NCBI RefSeq assembly: GCF_002091955.1
Contig: NZ_MKKY01000032.1
Location: 1 to 64,000 of the forward strand
Direction of reading: 5' to 3'
Length of the DNA stretch: 64,000 nt
From: Rhodococcus sp. 1168
Lineage (GTDB): Bacteria; Actinomycetota; Actinomycetes; Mycobacteriales; Mycobacteriaceae
This document shows positions 23,754 to 31,760 of the stretch, in pieces. Below the pieces are notes generated by a model. It ran no database searches. It saw only the letters and a program-made list of their open reading frames with translations, and had not been told where the DNA came from. The translations under genes and the position numbers were made by a program. Numbering within the stretch: position 1 is the first letter of the stretch; each line of letters begins with the position of its first letter.

Positions 23754-25908
23754 TGCACGCGACCTCGCCCATCGACCGGCGACGTCGCCACGCCCTGACA
23801 TCCGGTTCGCCGACGTAGCAGTTGTTGCCGCATTGGCGGCGTTGGTGGCGATGGCACCGCTACCCGCCTCGATTCGTGCTGCTCTTCTCGCGGTGACCGT
23901 GTTCACCGGGCCCGGATCGGCGATTCTGACGTGGATCTACATTCCGCCGCGGGCTCGACTTGCTGCCGTTCCCATCCTGAGCCTCGCTTCCTTCGTTCTC
24001 GTCACGACAGCCGCTATGTGGGGTTACCAGTGGTCACCGCGCTGGATCACCGCGATCGTAGCGTTGGCGCAACTCGGATCCTCTGCCCTCTGGTATCGCA
24101 GGAACAGTGAATGGCCGGAGGTGCGGGGGTGGCAAGACTGGGCACGGCAGAGTTTCTCCCGTCAGTCGATCCGCGGACGCGTACAGGGTGCCGCCGAGAT
24201 CGTGTGGGACCGAGAATTTCTTCGCCACAACGTCGCCGGCCTTTTGCTTGCGCTTGCTGTCGTGCTGTGGCTGCCTGCCCTGCCGGGGCTCGAGAGCGCC
24301 GGCTACTCACAGTTCGGGCTACTGTCCGCCGGCACCGGTCCTGTCCTGGTCATCTGCATGGCCTTGGTAGTCGTCGCTTTCCTGACGGCGGTTCGCCGTC
24401 ATCAGCTGCGTATCGCTGTTGCTGCTATCGGCGTGGCCATTCTCGTACAGCGCGTGACGGTCACGCTCGTGACCGATGCTCCGGTGTACGAGTGGACGTA
24501 CAAGCACGTCGCCGTCACCGAATACATTCTGGCGTTCGGGGCGTTGCCGCCCAACGGGATCGACATCTACGCGCAGTGGCCTGGCTTCTTCGTGGTCACG
24601 GCGTGGTTCGCTGAGGTCAGCAACCTTGGGATCCTCTCCCTCGCGCACGTTTTCGCACCGATGATTCACATCCTGACTGCGGTATTCGTTTATTCGCTCG
24701 CCCGGGTTCTCAAGGCTCGGCGGCGCGTTGCGATCACCGCGGCGATGATCGCGGAATTGGTGAACTGGGTCGGCCAGGACTACTACGCTCCACAGGCACT
24801 CGGTTTCGTTCTGGCCGTGGGCTTTCTGGTGCTACTGCTCGCGTCGACGCAACTGCGGGTTACAGGGTTCCTTGCCATCATCCCGTTCGCAGCGTTGGTA
24901 CCCACGCACCAACTGACGCCGTACTGGCTGTTCGCAGTCACCGGCGTCCTGCTCGTCACGCGGCGAGCCAAACCGTGGTGGCTCATGTTTCCGCTGGCGA
25001 TCATTCTTCTGGGGTATCTCTATCCCCGGTTGTCGATCGTTGCGCCGTACGGGCTGCTGTCCGGTTTCGATCCGGTGGAGAACGCAGCGAGCAACGTTCA
25101 GGCGCCGGGAATCCTGGGCAAGCAGGTGACCTCCCTGGTGTGCCGTGCCTTGTCGGCGGGTGTCTTCGCGCTGGCGATGGCATCGATCGTCTACGCCTGG
25201 CGAACCAAGAAAACGTTCTGGGCGCCGATGGTCATGGCCTTCGGCTCGATCGCTCTGCTCGCCGGGCAGAGCTACGGTGGCGAAGCGATCTTCCGGGTGT
25301 ACTTGTACGCCATTCCCGGCTGTGCGTTGCTGATCGCCCCGATGTTGCTCGCCGCCCTGGATATGGAGCCGTCGGCGGCTCGTTCCACTATGGGCAAAGT
25401 AGGCGCCCGTGCCGCGTTGGCAGCTGCGGCTCTGGGGACCGTCGGCGCAGCGACCTTCGGGTTGCAGGGGTACTTCGGCTTGTGGCCGTTGATCATCGAG
25501 AATCGTGCGCAGGTCGACCAAACGCGGGACCTGGTCGCGCAGGCGCCCGCGGGCTCGACGTTCACCCTGCTCTATCCCGCCGGCTACCCGATCAGGTCGA
25601 CGGCAAAGTACGTCGAGCAGGCCGAGGCGAACGAGCTGTTCGACGCGCCCCTGAACTATTACGGCCCCGAATACATGCTCGAGTTCCCGACGGCCGAGCA
25701 ACTCGAAGCCTTCGACTGGGACGCGTCGCAGCGCGACACGCCGTCGTACGTAATTTTGACCCGCCAGTCGCTCGAGTCGATGAAGTACTACGGATTCATG
25801 CAGGAAGGTGCTGCGGAGACGTTCGAGCGTTGGTTGAGGTCGAATCCTGCCTGGTCGGTGCGGTCGCAGGATGCCGACACCATCGTCTTCGAGCGGCAAG
25901 TCCCTTAA
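23734..25908 (+). CDS. Large polytopic membrane protein, GT-C-like
   Basis: 724 aa with roughly 14 transmembrane helices (from about residue 25) and a C-terminal soluble region (about 590-724). An early periplasmic loop has acidic residues (VTDAPVYEWTYKHVAVTEY), and ALPPNGIDIYAQWPGFFV follows. This layout resembles GT-C glycosyltransferases that use polyprenyl-phosphate sugars outside the membrane, and also polymerase-type proteins. In an operon with a Wzx-like flippase but no other obvious polymerase, it is the best candidate for the polymerising or external glycosyltransferase step. The start is GTG 23734 within the end of the previous gene. Last gene before a 220-bp gap. Confidence 0.7.
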   Translation: MSLSSTDARDLAHRPATSPRPDIRFADVAVVAALAALVAMAPLPASIRAALLAVTVFTGPGSAILTWIYIPPRARLAAVPILSLASFVLVTTAAMWGYQWSPRWITAIVALAQLGSSALWYRRNSEWPEVRGWQDWARQSFSRQSIRGRVQGAAEIVWDREFLRHNVAGLLLALAVVLWLPALPGLESAGYSQFGLLSAGTGPVLVICMALVVVAFLTAVRRHQLRIAVAAIGVAILVQRVTVTLVTDAPVYEWTYKHVAVTEYILAFGALPPNGIDIYAQWPGFFVVTAWFAEVSNLGILSLAHVFAPMIHILTAVFVYSLARVLKARRRVAITAAMIAELVNWVGQDYYAPQALGFVLAVGFLVLLLASTQLRVTGFLAIIPFAALVPTHQLTPYWLFAVTGVLLVTRRAKPWWLMFPLAIILLGYLYPRLSIVAPYGLLSGFDPVENAASNVQAPGILGKQVTSLVCRALSAGVFALAMASIVYAWRTKKTFWAPMVMAFGSIALLAGQSYGGEAIFRVYLYAIPGCALLIAPMLLAALDMEPSAARSTMGKVGARAALAAAALGTVGAATFGLQGYFGLWPLIIENRAQVDQTRDLVAQAPAGSTFTLLYPAGYPIRSTAKYVEQAEANELFDAPLNYYGPEYMLEFPTAEQLEAFDWDASQRDTPSYVILTRQSLESMKYYGFMQEGAAETFERWLRSNPAWSVRSQDADTIVFERQVP

Positions 25909-25967
25909 ACATTCAATTGGTATGATGAAGGTCTCACAAACAGCACGTCAGATTGTTTATGCGTGGC

Positions 25968-25996
25968 TTGACAATCCCAAAGCATATTTTAAGCTA
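25968..25996 (+). promoter_or_regulatory. Candidate promoter for the two-gene GT2 operon
   Basis: TTGACA at 25968-25973 is a consensus -35 box in an unusually A/T-rich stretch (25909-26010). A -10 is less clear, with TAAGCT (25990-25995) at 16-nt spacing the best option. The leader would be about 130 nt and includes a 7-bp stem, TCTGCGG (26054-26060) with CCGCAGA (26079-26085). It separates the GT2 genes from the upstream operon, allowing independent control. Confidence 0.4.
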
Positions 25997-26128
25997 TATC
26001 CAGGTCGAAACAGAATGTCGCGCGTTCAGATAACAGGGCGCGCACTTCTACAGTCTGCGGGATCCGCCGGGGGTCGCGCCGCAGATGTTCCGAGCCTAGG
26101 TCGGTCACCTCACTAATATCTTTTTGGA

Positions 26129-26989
26129 ATGGGAATGAAATCCATGAACCCGCGCATCAGTATCGTCATCCCCACTCTCAACGAGGCTGCAAATTTGCGC
26201 CACGTTCTGCCCCTGCTGTCACAAAATTACGAACTCATCTTGGTCGACGGCGGTTCCGTCGACGGGACCATCGATGCCGCTCGTGAGATTCGCGGAGACA
26301 TCCGCATCATCAAGCAGACACGCAAGGGCAAGGGCAACGCTCTCGCGTGCGGGTTCGAGGCCGCAACCGGCGACATCATCGTGATGTTCGACGCCGACGG
26401 CTCGGCCAACGCCGACGAGATTCCACGCTTCGTCGATGCGCTTCTCGCCGGAGCCGATTTCGCGAAGGGCTCGCGCTTCACCGCCGGCGGCGGAAGCCAC
26501 GACATCACTCCCCTGCGTCGCGCGGGTAACGGTGGCCTGCATCTCGTCGCGAACACGCTCTTCGGAACCAAGTTCTCCGATTTGTGCTACGGCTACAACG
26601 CATTCTGGCGCGATCTGGTTCCGGTGCTGGACTTGCCGGCACTCGAGCAGGAGCACGCCGAGGGCGAGATGCTCTGGGGCGACGGCTTCGAGATCGAGAC
26701 CATCATCAATTGCCGTTTCGCCGAAGCCGACGTTCGGATTCAGGAAGTGCCGAGCATCGAGTTGGCTCGGATCTACGGCCAGTCCAACCTCCGCACGTTC
26801 TCCGACGGTTTCCGCGTACTCCGCACACTGTTCACCGAGCGCTTGCGTGCACGTCGGCTGGCCAAGCAGTCCATCCCGCGTCCGAGCCGCAGCACCAACG
26901 ATGCGCGTACCGACATGGACCTCGAGTTCGAAGCGTTCGAGGCCTTCGAAGAAATGAATTCGATTCCGCTGCACAAGAAATCGGCGTGA
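26129..26989 (+). CDS. Glycosyltransferase family 2 (dolichyl/polyprenyl-phosphate sugar synthase-like)
   Basis: 286 aa. The GT-A domain begins immediately (RISIVIPTLNEAANLRHVLP), with VDGGSVDGT, the GKGNAL motif and MFDADGSANADEI (DxD). This pattern is typical of polyprenyl-phosphate-sugar synthases and related GT2 enzymes. No transmembrane helix is evident. ATGs at 26129, 26135 and 26144 are in frame; 26144 (MNPRISIV) gives the tightest N-terminus with GGGA upstream. It could supply the polyprenyl-linked sugar donor used by the GT-C-like protein upstream. It overlaps the next gene (GTGA). Confidence 0.88.
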   Translation: MGMKSMNPRISIVIPTLNEAANLRHVLPLLSQNYELILVDGGSVDGTIDAAREIRGDIRIIKQTRKGKGNALACGFEAATGDIIVMFDADGSANADEIPRFVDALLAGADFAKGSRFTAGGGSHDITPLRRAGNGGLHLVANTLFGTKFSDLCYGYNAFWRDLVPVLDLPALEQEHAEGEMLWGDGFEIETIINCRFAEADVRIQEVPSIELARIYGQSNLRTFSDGFRVLRTLFTERLRARRLAKQSIPRPSRSTNDARTDMDLEFEAFEAFEEMNSIPLHKKSA

Positions 26990-27951
26990 GCGAGCTCACC
27001 TCGTCGGTCGTCGTCTGCGCTTACACGCTCGATCGCTGGGACGACCTCAGTGCGGCAGTCGATGCGGTGTTGGGCCAGTCCACGCCTGCGACGGAACTAC
27101 TCGTCGTCATCGACCACAACGAGAGGTTGTTCGAGCGCGCGAGGGACGAATTTCTGCCGCGCAGCTCGGCCGTAACAGTCGTCGAGAATTCGCATCCGCG
27201 TGGCTTGTCCGGGGCCCGCAACACTTCGTTGGACCTCGCGATGGGTGACATCGTGGTGTTCCTCGACGATGACGCAGCACCACGTTCGACCGAGTGGATC
27301 GCCTCTATTTCGGCTCACTACGCAGACCCCACGGTGTATGCCGTGGGCGGGTCCGCGCACCCGGTCTGGCCCAGTTCACGTCCCGCTTTTCTACCGACCG
27401 AGGTCGCGGGAGAACCGGGTGAGCTGGATTGGATCGTGGGCTGTACTTACCGGGGCCAGCCCACGACGACTTCGACGGTTCGCAACCTCATGGGCGCCAA
27501 CATGTCTTTCCGTCGCGCGCCGATCGTGGAGCTCGGCGGTTTCATCTCCGGGATCGGCCGCATCGGGCGTATTCCGTTGGGCTGCGAGGAGACCGAACTG
27601 TGCATCAGGCTCCGTCAGACTCACCCCGAAGCGCAGATCCTCTTCGACCCGTCGATCGCCGTCGACCACAATGTGAGTGCCGATCGTACGCGGCCCCGTT
27701 ATCTCCTCTCGCGCAGCTATGCCGAGGGAGTTTCCAAAGCTGCCATCGCGCGTCTCATCGGCCCCGGAGACGCCTTGTCTTCCGAGCGTTCGTACACGGC
27801 CAAAATTCTGCCGCGTGCAGTCGGACGTGAAACTGCTGCGGCGGCACGGGGAAACCCGGTTCGCCTGTGGGGCGCCCTCGCTGTCGTCACCAGTCTCGGT
27901 GCAGCTGGATTCGGTTATGCGCGTGGACGATTGAGCCGTATTTCCGGTTAA
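26986..27951 (+). CDS. Glycosyltransferase family 2
   Basis: 321 aa. GT-A fold with SSVVVCAYTLDRWDDLSAA at the N-terminus, GLSGARNTSLDLA, the DxD region VFLDDDAAPRSTEW and a C-terminal GCEETELCIRLRQ acceptor segment, as in rhamnosyl/galactosyl-type GT2 enzymes. One hydrophobic segment near the C-terminus may anchor it. GTG 26986 overlaps the stop of the preceding GT2. The gene converges with GH2, whose stop overlaps its own by four bases (27948-27951), so the glycan locus is compactly closed by the convergent GH2-DUF1839 operon. Confidence 0.88.
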   Translation: MSELTSSVVVCAYTLDRWDDLSAAVDAVLGQSTPATELLVVIDHNERLFERARDEFLPRSSAVTVVENSHPRGLSGARNTSLDLAMGDIVVFLDDDAAPRSTEWIASISAHYADPTVYAVGGSAHPVWPSSRPAFLPTEVAGEPGELDWIVGCTYRGQPTTTSTVRNLMGANMSFRRAPIVELGGFISGIGRIGRIPLGCEETELCIRLRQTHPEAQILFDPSIAVDHNVSADRTRPRYLLSRSYAEGVSKAAIARLIGPGDALSSERSYTAKILPRAVGRETAAAARGNPVRLWGALAVVTSLGAAGFGYARGRLSRISG

Positions 27952-30377
27952 CGGATCTGCGCCCGCTTCACCGAATTGAGCGCGCGCACATGCCCTGCCG
28001 GCTTCGGTCCCCCGCCAGTCAGTGTCACAGTTCGGCTCGCCCCCGCGGCGAGGTGGAACCACGAGTCGCTGGTATCGAATCCGCCGACGTCGACACACAC
28101 GTACTGTGCGGCCCAGTTCGTCGACACGGTCAGCGACCACCGACCTGGCTCCACTGGTTCGACCCGGGCGGACAGTCCTACATCGTTTTGTCGAACGTGG
28201 ACGTCACCGATGAGGTGAGTTGCCTCGGCGACTCGAATGCCGGCAAGGTCTTCCAGCTCCACGACCACCGCGGCGTACGTCTGGGTACCGAATCGATATG
28301 CATGGTTGACGTCGGCGAACGTTCCGATGACCCGATCGAGCGCAAGCTTCGCCGAACTGTGTCCCGCAAGTTCGATGGACTGCTCGTAGGGCTCGCCGAT
28401 TCGGCCCGTCGTACCGTGCAGCGACACCCGAAGAGTTCCCAGCAATGGCTCAGCCGTGTCGTCGACCAGCTCGATGCTCAGACCGTCGAGACCATCGTCT
28501 ACGAGGAACACCGCGATCGGGCTGCTGACACGCGTCAGGCTGTACCACGGCGCCTTCGGGTCTCCTGCGGAGTCGATCAGTCCCCAACCGGCTCCCGGAA
28601 CCAGGTCACGGAGTGTCAGCACCAATGCGCCGCTGCACTCGGATTCAGTTCTGCGCCAATGCGAATAGGATGCCGTTACCGCTTCACACACGGCCGCGCG
28701 TCCATAGTCGAGATATAGTTCGGCATCGGTTCGACGGACCAGGTGAGGGTCGACTGCGAAGATGGTTCGAACGTAGTGATCACGGACATCCTCGAAGTCC
28801 CAGGACGATCCACGGTCGCGTGGCACCGCAGACTTCCAGTCGGGATGATGGCCGGCAACGTTGGCGGAGCCGAACATTCGATCCACCGCTCGTCGCTCCG
28901 GCGGGATCGAGAACGCCAGGCATTCGGCAGCGAAACGTACACGCGCCGTGCGTACGTCGGTGATCGGCCGCAGATAGCCTCCGACACCGAAGTAGTGCGC
29001 GATTCCGTCACCGATGTGGGTGTGCAGTTCACCGGACGTCGACGACGGACTGGAGGTGACGTAGGCGGTGCCGGCGAGGCAGTTCTCGAGGATCTCGGGA
29101 ACCACACTGTCCAGCAATGGCATTTGTTGATCGGCAGCCGAGATCCCCAGCATCGTGGGCTGTTGCTGCGTCTCACTGCCACCACTGACGACGGCCAACG
29201 CCGGGTTGCCCCCAACGATCGCGAACAGTGCTTCGAGTTCGCGTTCGACGACCTCCACGAACTCATGATCCTGCGGCGGATCGGTGGTGGCGAACATAAA
29301 ATCCTGCCAAACCAAGATGCCCAATTCGCCACAGAGGGACCAGAATTGACGCTGTTCGTACATCAGCGTTCCGACAATGCGGATCATGTTCAGTCCCGCG
29401 TCGCGTATACGCAGTAACTCCGTGCGCATTACTTCTTCCTCGACCCACAGTCGTGTCGGATCGAGAGGAGTCCAACAACCGCCGCGAGCAAAAACCCGAA
29501 CACCGTTGACGCTCAGTTCCACCGATCGTCCGTGCCGAAGCAGCTCGGTTCGACGAAAACCGACCATTGCACTGTGCACACGATCTTCGTCGACGGTCAC
29601 GGACACGGGGTACTGGACCGGCTCACCGTGTGTATGCGGCCACCAGAAGCTGACATCCGGGATGGTCACGGACACATCGAAATCTGCGGAGTCGACGGCG
29701 TAGGAGAACCGATGCTCACCGATGTCGAGGGTTACCGCCGACACCGTCTCGTCGAGATCTGCACGGACTCGCAGCACCCCGTTCGCCCCGTCGACCGTGG
29801 TGTGGAGCCGGCAGTTTCGCGCACGGGATCGTGGCCGTAGCGTCACCGGGCGCCACAGGCCGATCGGGGCAGGAACCGGTCCGTAGACGGGGGCGCGGCC
29901 GAGCAGGGTGGTGCGTTCGTGTCGCAGGCCTTGCTTGTCCACCAGCGAGGATCGCCACCGTCCTCGAGGCTTTCTACTGCCGAGGACGACGTCCATCGAC
30001 TCGACACGCACCGCTATCTCGACGACGGAGATACCGGCCGGAAGGTCGAGGGTCGTCGGTACGAACATGGATCGGACCTGGGCAGCCTCCGCGCCGTCGA
30101 CCCAGATCGTTGCCCGCGTCGCGATGCCCTCGAACGTCAGGGTCGTAGCGATACCGCTGGGTACGGACACAGAGGTGGTGAACCACCAGTCGGACGCGTC
30201 GAGATCGGGCCGGTCCACCACCGAGGCGACGGTGCCCGGCACGAGAGCAACACACCACTCGGCGTCCTTGTCGAGCTCACCTGGATGCAGACACGATCCC
30301 GGTGCCGTTGCAGTCAGGTGCCACTCGGCGCCATCCAGAAAGTCCTCGAGATCTCTGCTCACCCAGTTATCTTCCAC
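27948..30377 (-). CDS. Glycoside hydrolase family 2 (beta-mannosidase-like)
   Basis: 809 aa. Sugar-binding domain (about 10-180), Ig-like domain (about 185-290) and TIM-barrel catalytic domain (about 295-600). FARGGCWTPLDP, RDAGLNMIRIVGTLMYEQRQFWSLCGELGILVWQDF and GNPALAVVSGGSETQQ follow the beta-mannosidase branch. The acid/base Glu would be that of GGSETQQ, where related enzymes have NNE. The nucleophile Glu is not certain by eye. No signal peptide is visible, so it may act in the cytosol on recycled or undecorated oligosaccharides. GTG 30377 abuts the DUF1839 stop, so the two genes form an operon convergent with the glycan operon. Confidence 0.85.
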   Translation of the reverse strand: MEDNWVSRDLEDFLDGAEWHLTATAPGSCLHPGELDKDAEWCVALVPGTVASVVDRPDLDASDWWFTTSVSVPSGIATTLTFEGIATRATIWVDGAEAAQVRSMFVPTTLDLPAGISVVEIAVRVESMDVVLGSRKPRGRWRSSLVDKQGLRHERTTLLGRAPVYGPVPAPIGLWRPVTLRPRSRARNCRLHTTVDGANGVLRVRADLDETVSAVTLDIGEHRFSYAVDSADFDVSVTIPDVSFWWPHTHGEPVQYPVSVTVDEDRVHSAMVGFRRTELLRHGRSVELSVNGVRVFARGGCWTPLDPTRLWVEEEVMRTELLRIRDAGLNMIRIVGTLMYEQRQFWSLCGELGILVWQDFMFATTDPPQDHEFVEVVERELEALFAIVGGNPALAVVSGGSETQQQPTMLGISAADQQMPLLDSVVPEILENCLAGTAYVTSSPSSTSGELHTHIGDGIAHYFGVGGYLRPITDVRTARVRFAAECLAFSIPPERRAVDRMFGSANVAGHHPDWKSAVPRDRGSSWDFEDVRDHYVRTIFAVDPHLVRRTDAELYLDYGRAAVCEAVTASYSHWRRTESECSGALVLTLRDLVPGAGWGLIDSAGDPKAPWYSLTRVSSPIAVFLVDDGLDGLSIELVDDTAEPLLGTLRVSLHGTTGRIGEPYEQSIELAGHSSAKLALDRVIGTFADVNHAYRFGTQTYAAVVVELEDLAGIRVAEATHLIGDVHVRQNDVGLSARVEPVEPGRWSLTVSTNWAAQYVCVDVGGFDTSDSWFHLAAGASRTVTLTGGGPKPAGHVRALNSVKRAQIR

Positions 30378-31409
30378 TCACAGAGCGAGCGAGAGGACAT
30401 CCATCGCTGCACTCCAGCTCGCGGTCATCTCCGCGAGTGGCTCTTCGAGCGATACCGCGCGCCCTCGCGCGGCGCGGGCCATGCGGAACTGAACGGCTTT
30501 CGCGCCCTGAGCCACCTGCAGAAAATGAGGCACAGCCGCGCCGATACCGTCCACACCCCTGGCCTCGAGATACCCGCAGAGGTCTGCGGCGAGCTCGGCG
30601 CTTGCGCCGCACTGGCGGAGCAAACCGAACGACCACAGATGGAATGCGTCGGGGCCGGACCGCTGGACCAGTGGGATATCGGCGATGACGCGTCGGGCAA
30701 GGGCGTCGACGGGGTTACTCGACGGCCTCCGCGCGAAGTGCGCACGCGCAAGGTCGAGGTCGCGGTCGTCTACACCACTCGCAATGGTGTTGCGGCCGAG
30801 GTCGATCTGCTCGACGTACGGAAGAAGGACCTCGGGATGCGGAGTGGGGACGAGATTGAAAACGCCGTCGAAATCTGCGCCGGAAAGCTCGAAGTAACCG
30901 CGGTTGTGGAAATAGCCGAGCACTTTCTCGGTCTCGTCCAGCGAGTTCGGAACGATCGTGGTCTTGGTGTGATTGTTGCGGTAACTGGTGCCCGAGGTGT
31001 CGGGCAACCAGAAACCGTCGACCTCCACGGTGACGAGCACACCGTCCTCGAGCCCCTCACGGATGTGCTCGAGGACGGAACGCCACACGTTCATCTCGTG
31101 CACGTCTATGCCGTAGAGCGTGCGGAGGTCCTCGGATTGCATCTTGACGAAGTCCCACTGCCGACCGTCGCAGCCGGCGCTCAACACGAACGCCAACGCT
31201 GGAACCGGATCGGCGCCCAGCGAATGGAGGAGTTCGATCCACAGATCGACATAGCAGTTGGTTTCGGTCCATACCCGATCGTGGGAGTGGATGGAATGCG
31301 TCTCGTACGTCGAGGGGTCAAGGCTCAGCAGGCGCAGCGCTGCTGCAGCATTGCCGTCCGACGCGACCGCGTCGGTATACCCAGGGATGACCGAACTGTC
31401 TGACGCCAC
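30378..31409 (-). CDS. DUF1839 family protein
   Basis: 343 aa, soluble, without membrane segments. WTETNCYVDLWIELLHSLG, FDGVFNLVPTPHPEVLLPYV and the general length fit DUF1839, a family without assigned function. From memory, DUF1839 genes are often found near aa:CP ligases, small carrier proteins and acyl-CoA dehydrogenases in proteobacteria; if right, this gene belongs with the trio at 13.6-16 kb, although 14 kb away. Conserved Cys and His residues (NCYVDLW, FHNRGYF) could be catalytic. GTG 31409 has AGGAGG at 7 nt. First gene of the DUF1839-GH2 operon. Confidence 0.8.
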   Translation of the reverse strand: MASDSSVIPGYTDAVASDGNAAAALRLLSLDPSTYETHSIHSHDRVWTETNCYVDLWIELLHSLGADPVPALAFVLSAGCDGRQWDFVKMQSEDLRTLYGIDVHEMNVWRSVLEHIREGLEDGVLVTVEVDGFWLPDTSGTSYRNNHTKTTIVPNSLDETEKVLGYFHNRGYFELSGADFDGVFNLVPTPHPEVLLPYVEQIDLGRNTIASGVDDRDLDLARAHFARRPSSNPVDALARRVIADIPLVQRSGPDAFHLWSFGLLRQCGASAELAADLCGYLEARGVDGIGAAVPHFLQVAQGAKAVQFRMARAARGRAVSLEEPLAEMTASWSAAMDVLSLAL

Positions 31410-31483
31410 TGTGCCTCCTGCCGGATGACAAGCTCAGGGCCCGAAGTCGAATTGCCCATTTTGCCTGGATCGAGGGCTCAATA

Positions 31484-31504
31484 CTAAACAATCGGTCTGT
31501 TTAG
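31484..31504. promoter_or_regulatory. CTAAACA-N7-TGTTTAG palindrome upstream of DUF1839, candidate operator
   Basis: Perfect 7-bp inverted arms (31484-31490 and 31498-31504) with a 7-nt spacer, 75-95 bp upstream of the DUF1839 start and close to the small Cys/His gene ending at 31527. The form is typical of TetR-type operators. The half-site shares AAACA with the palindrome before the carrier-protein operon (13516-13536), but inner spacing differs by 4 nt. Confidence 0.5.
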
Positions 31505-31526
31505 CGTCCAATCGAAGACTGTACAA

Positions 31527-31742
31527 TTATTTGAGGCGCTGAAGCTGGCGGTTGGCCTGATCGACAAGTCGTGACACAACGGGTTGTCGGAACCGGTCGC
31601 AATCACAGAGCGAGCAGTCGCTTCCCTTGCGGTAATGCTGATGCGCGGTCCGCTGATGACGACACTTGCATACCGCGTCCGAGCTGGTCATAACCGTGAG
31701 TCTAGTCAATATTTCACTCAACTTTTGCCGCGTGCGGCTCAT
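31527..31742 (-). CDS. Small Cys/His-rich protein, putative zinc-binding
   Basis: 71 aa. The core CKCRHQRTAHQHYRKGSDC followed by SLCDCDRF has five Cys and three His in a compact pattern that resembles a small zinc-binding fold. I believe similar short proteins are common in actinobacteria, but no function is known to me. ATG 31742, or ATG 31691 shortly before the Cys cluster. It is divergent from the membrane phosphodiesterase gene at 31761. The distinctive residue pattern supports it as a real gene despite its size. Confidence 0.65.
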   Translation of the reverse strand: MSRTRQKLSEILTRLTVMTSSDAVCKCRHQRTAHQHYRKGSDCSLCDCDRFRQPVVSRLVDQANRQLQRLK

Positions 31743-31760
31743 AAAACCGGAGGCACCACA

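Noticed and set aside
26041..26110. tRNA gene in the gap before the GT2 operon
   Set aside because: There is one short stem (TCTGCGG/CCGCAGA), but no cloverleaf, anticodon arm or TPsiC loop could be fitted.
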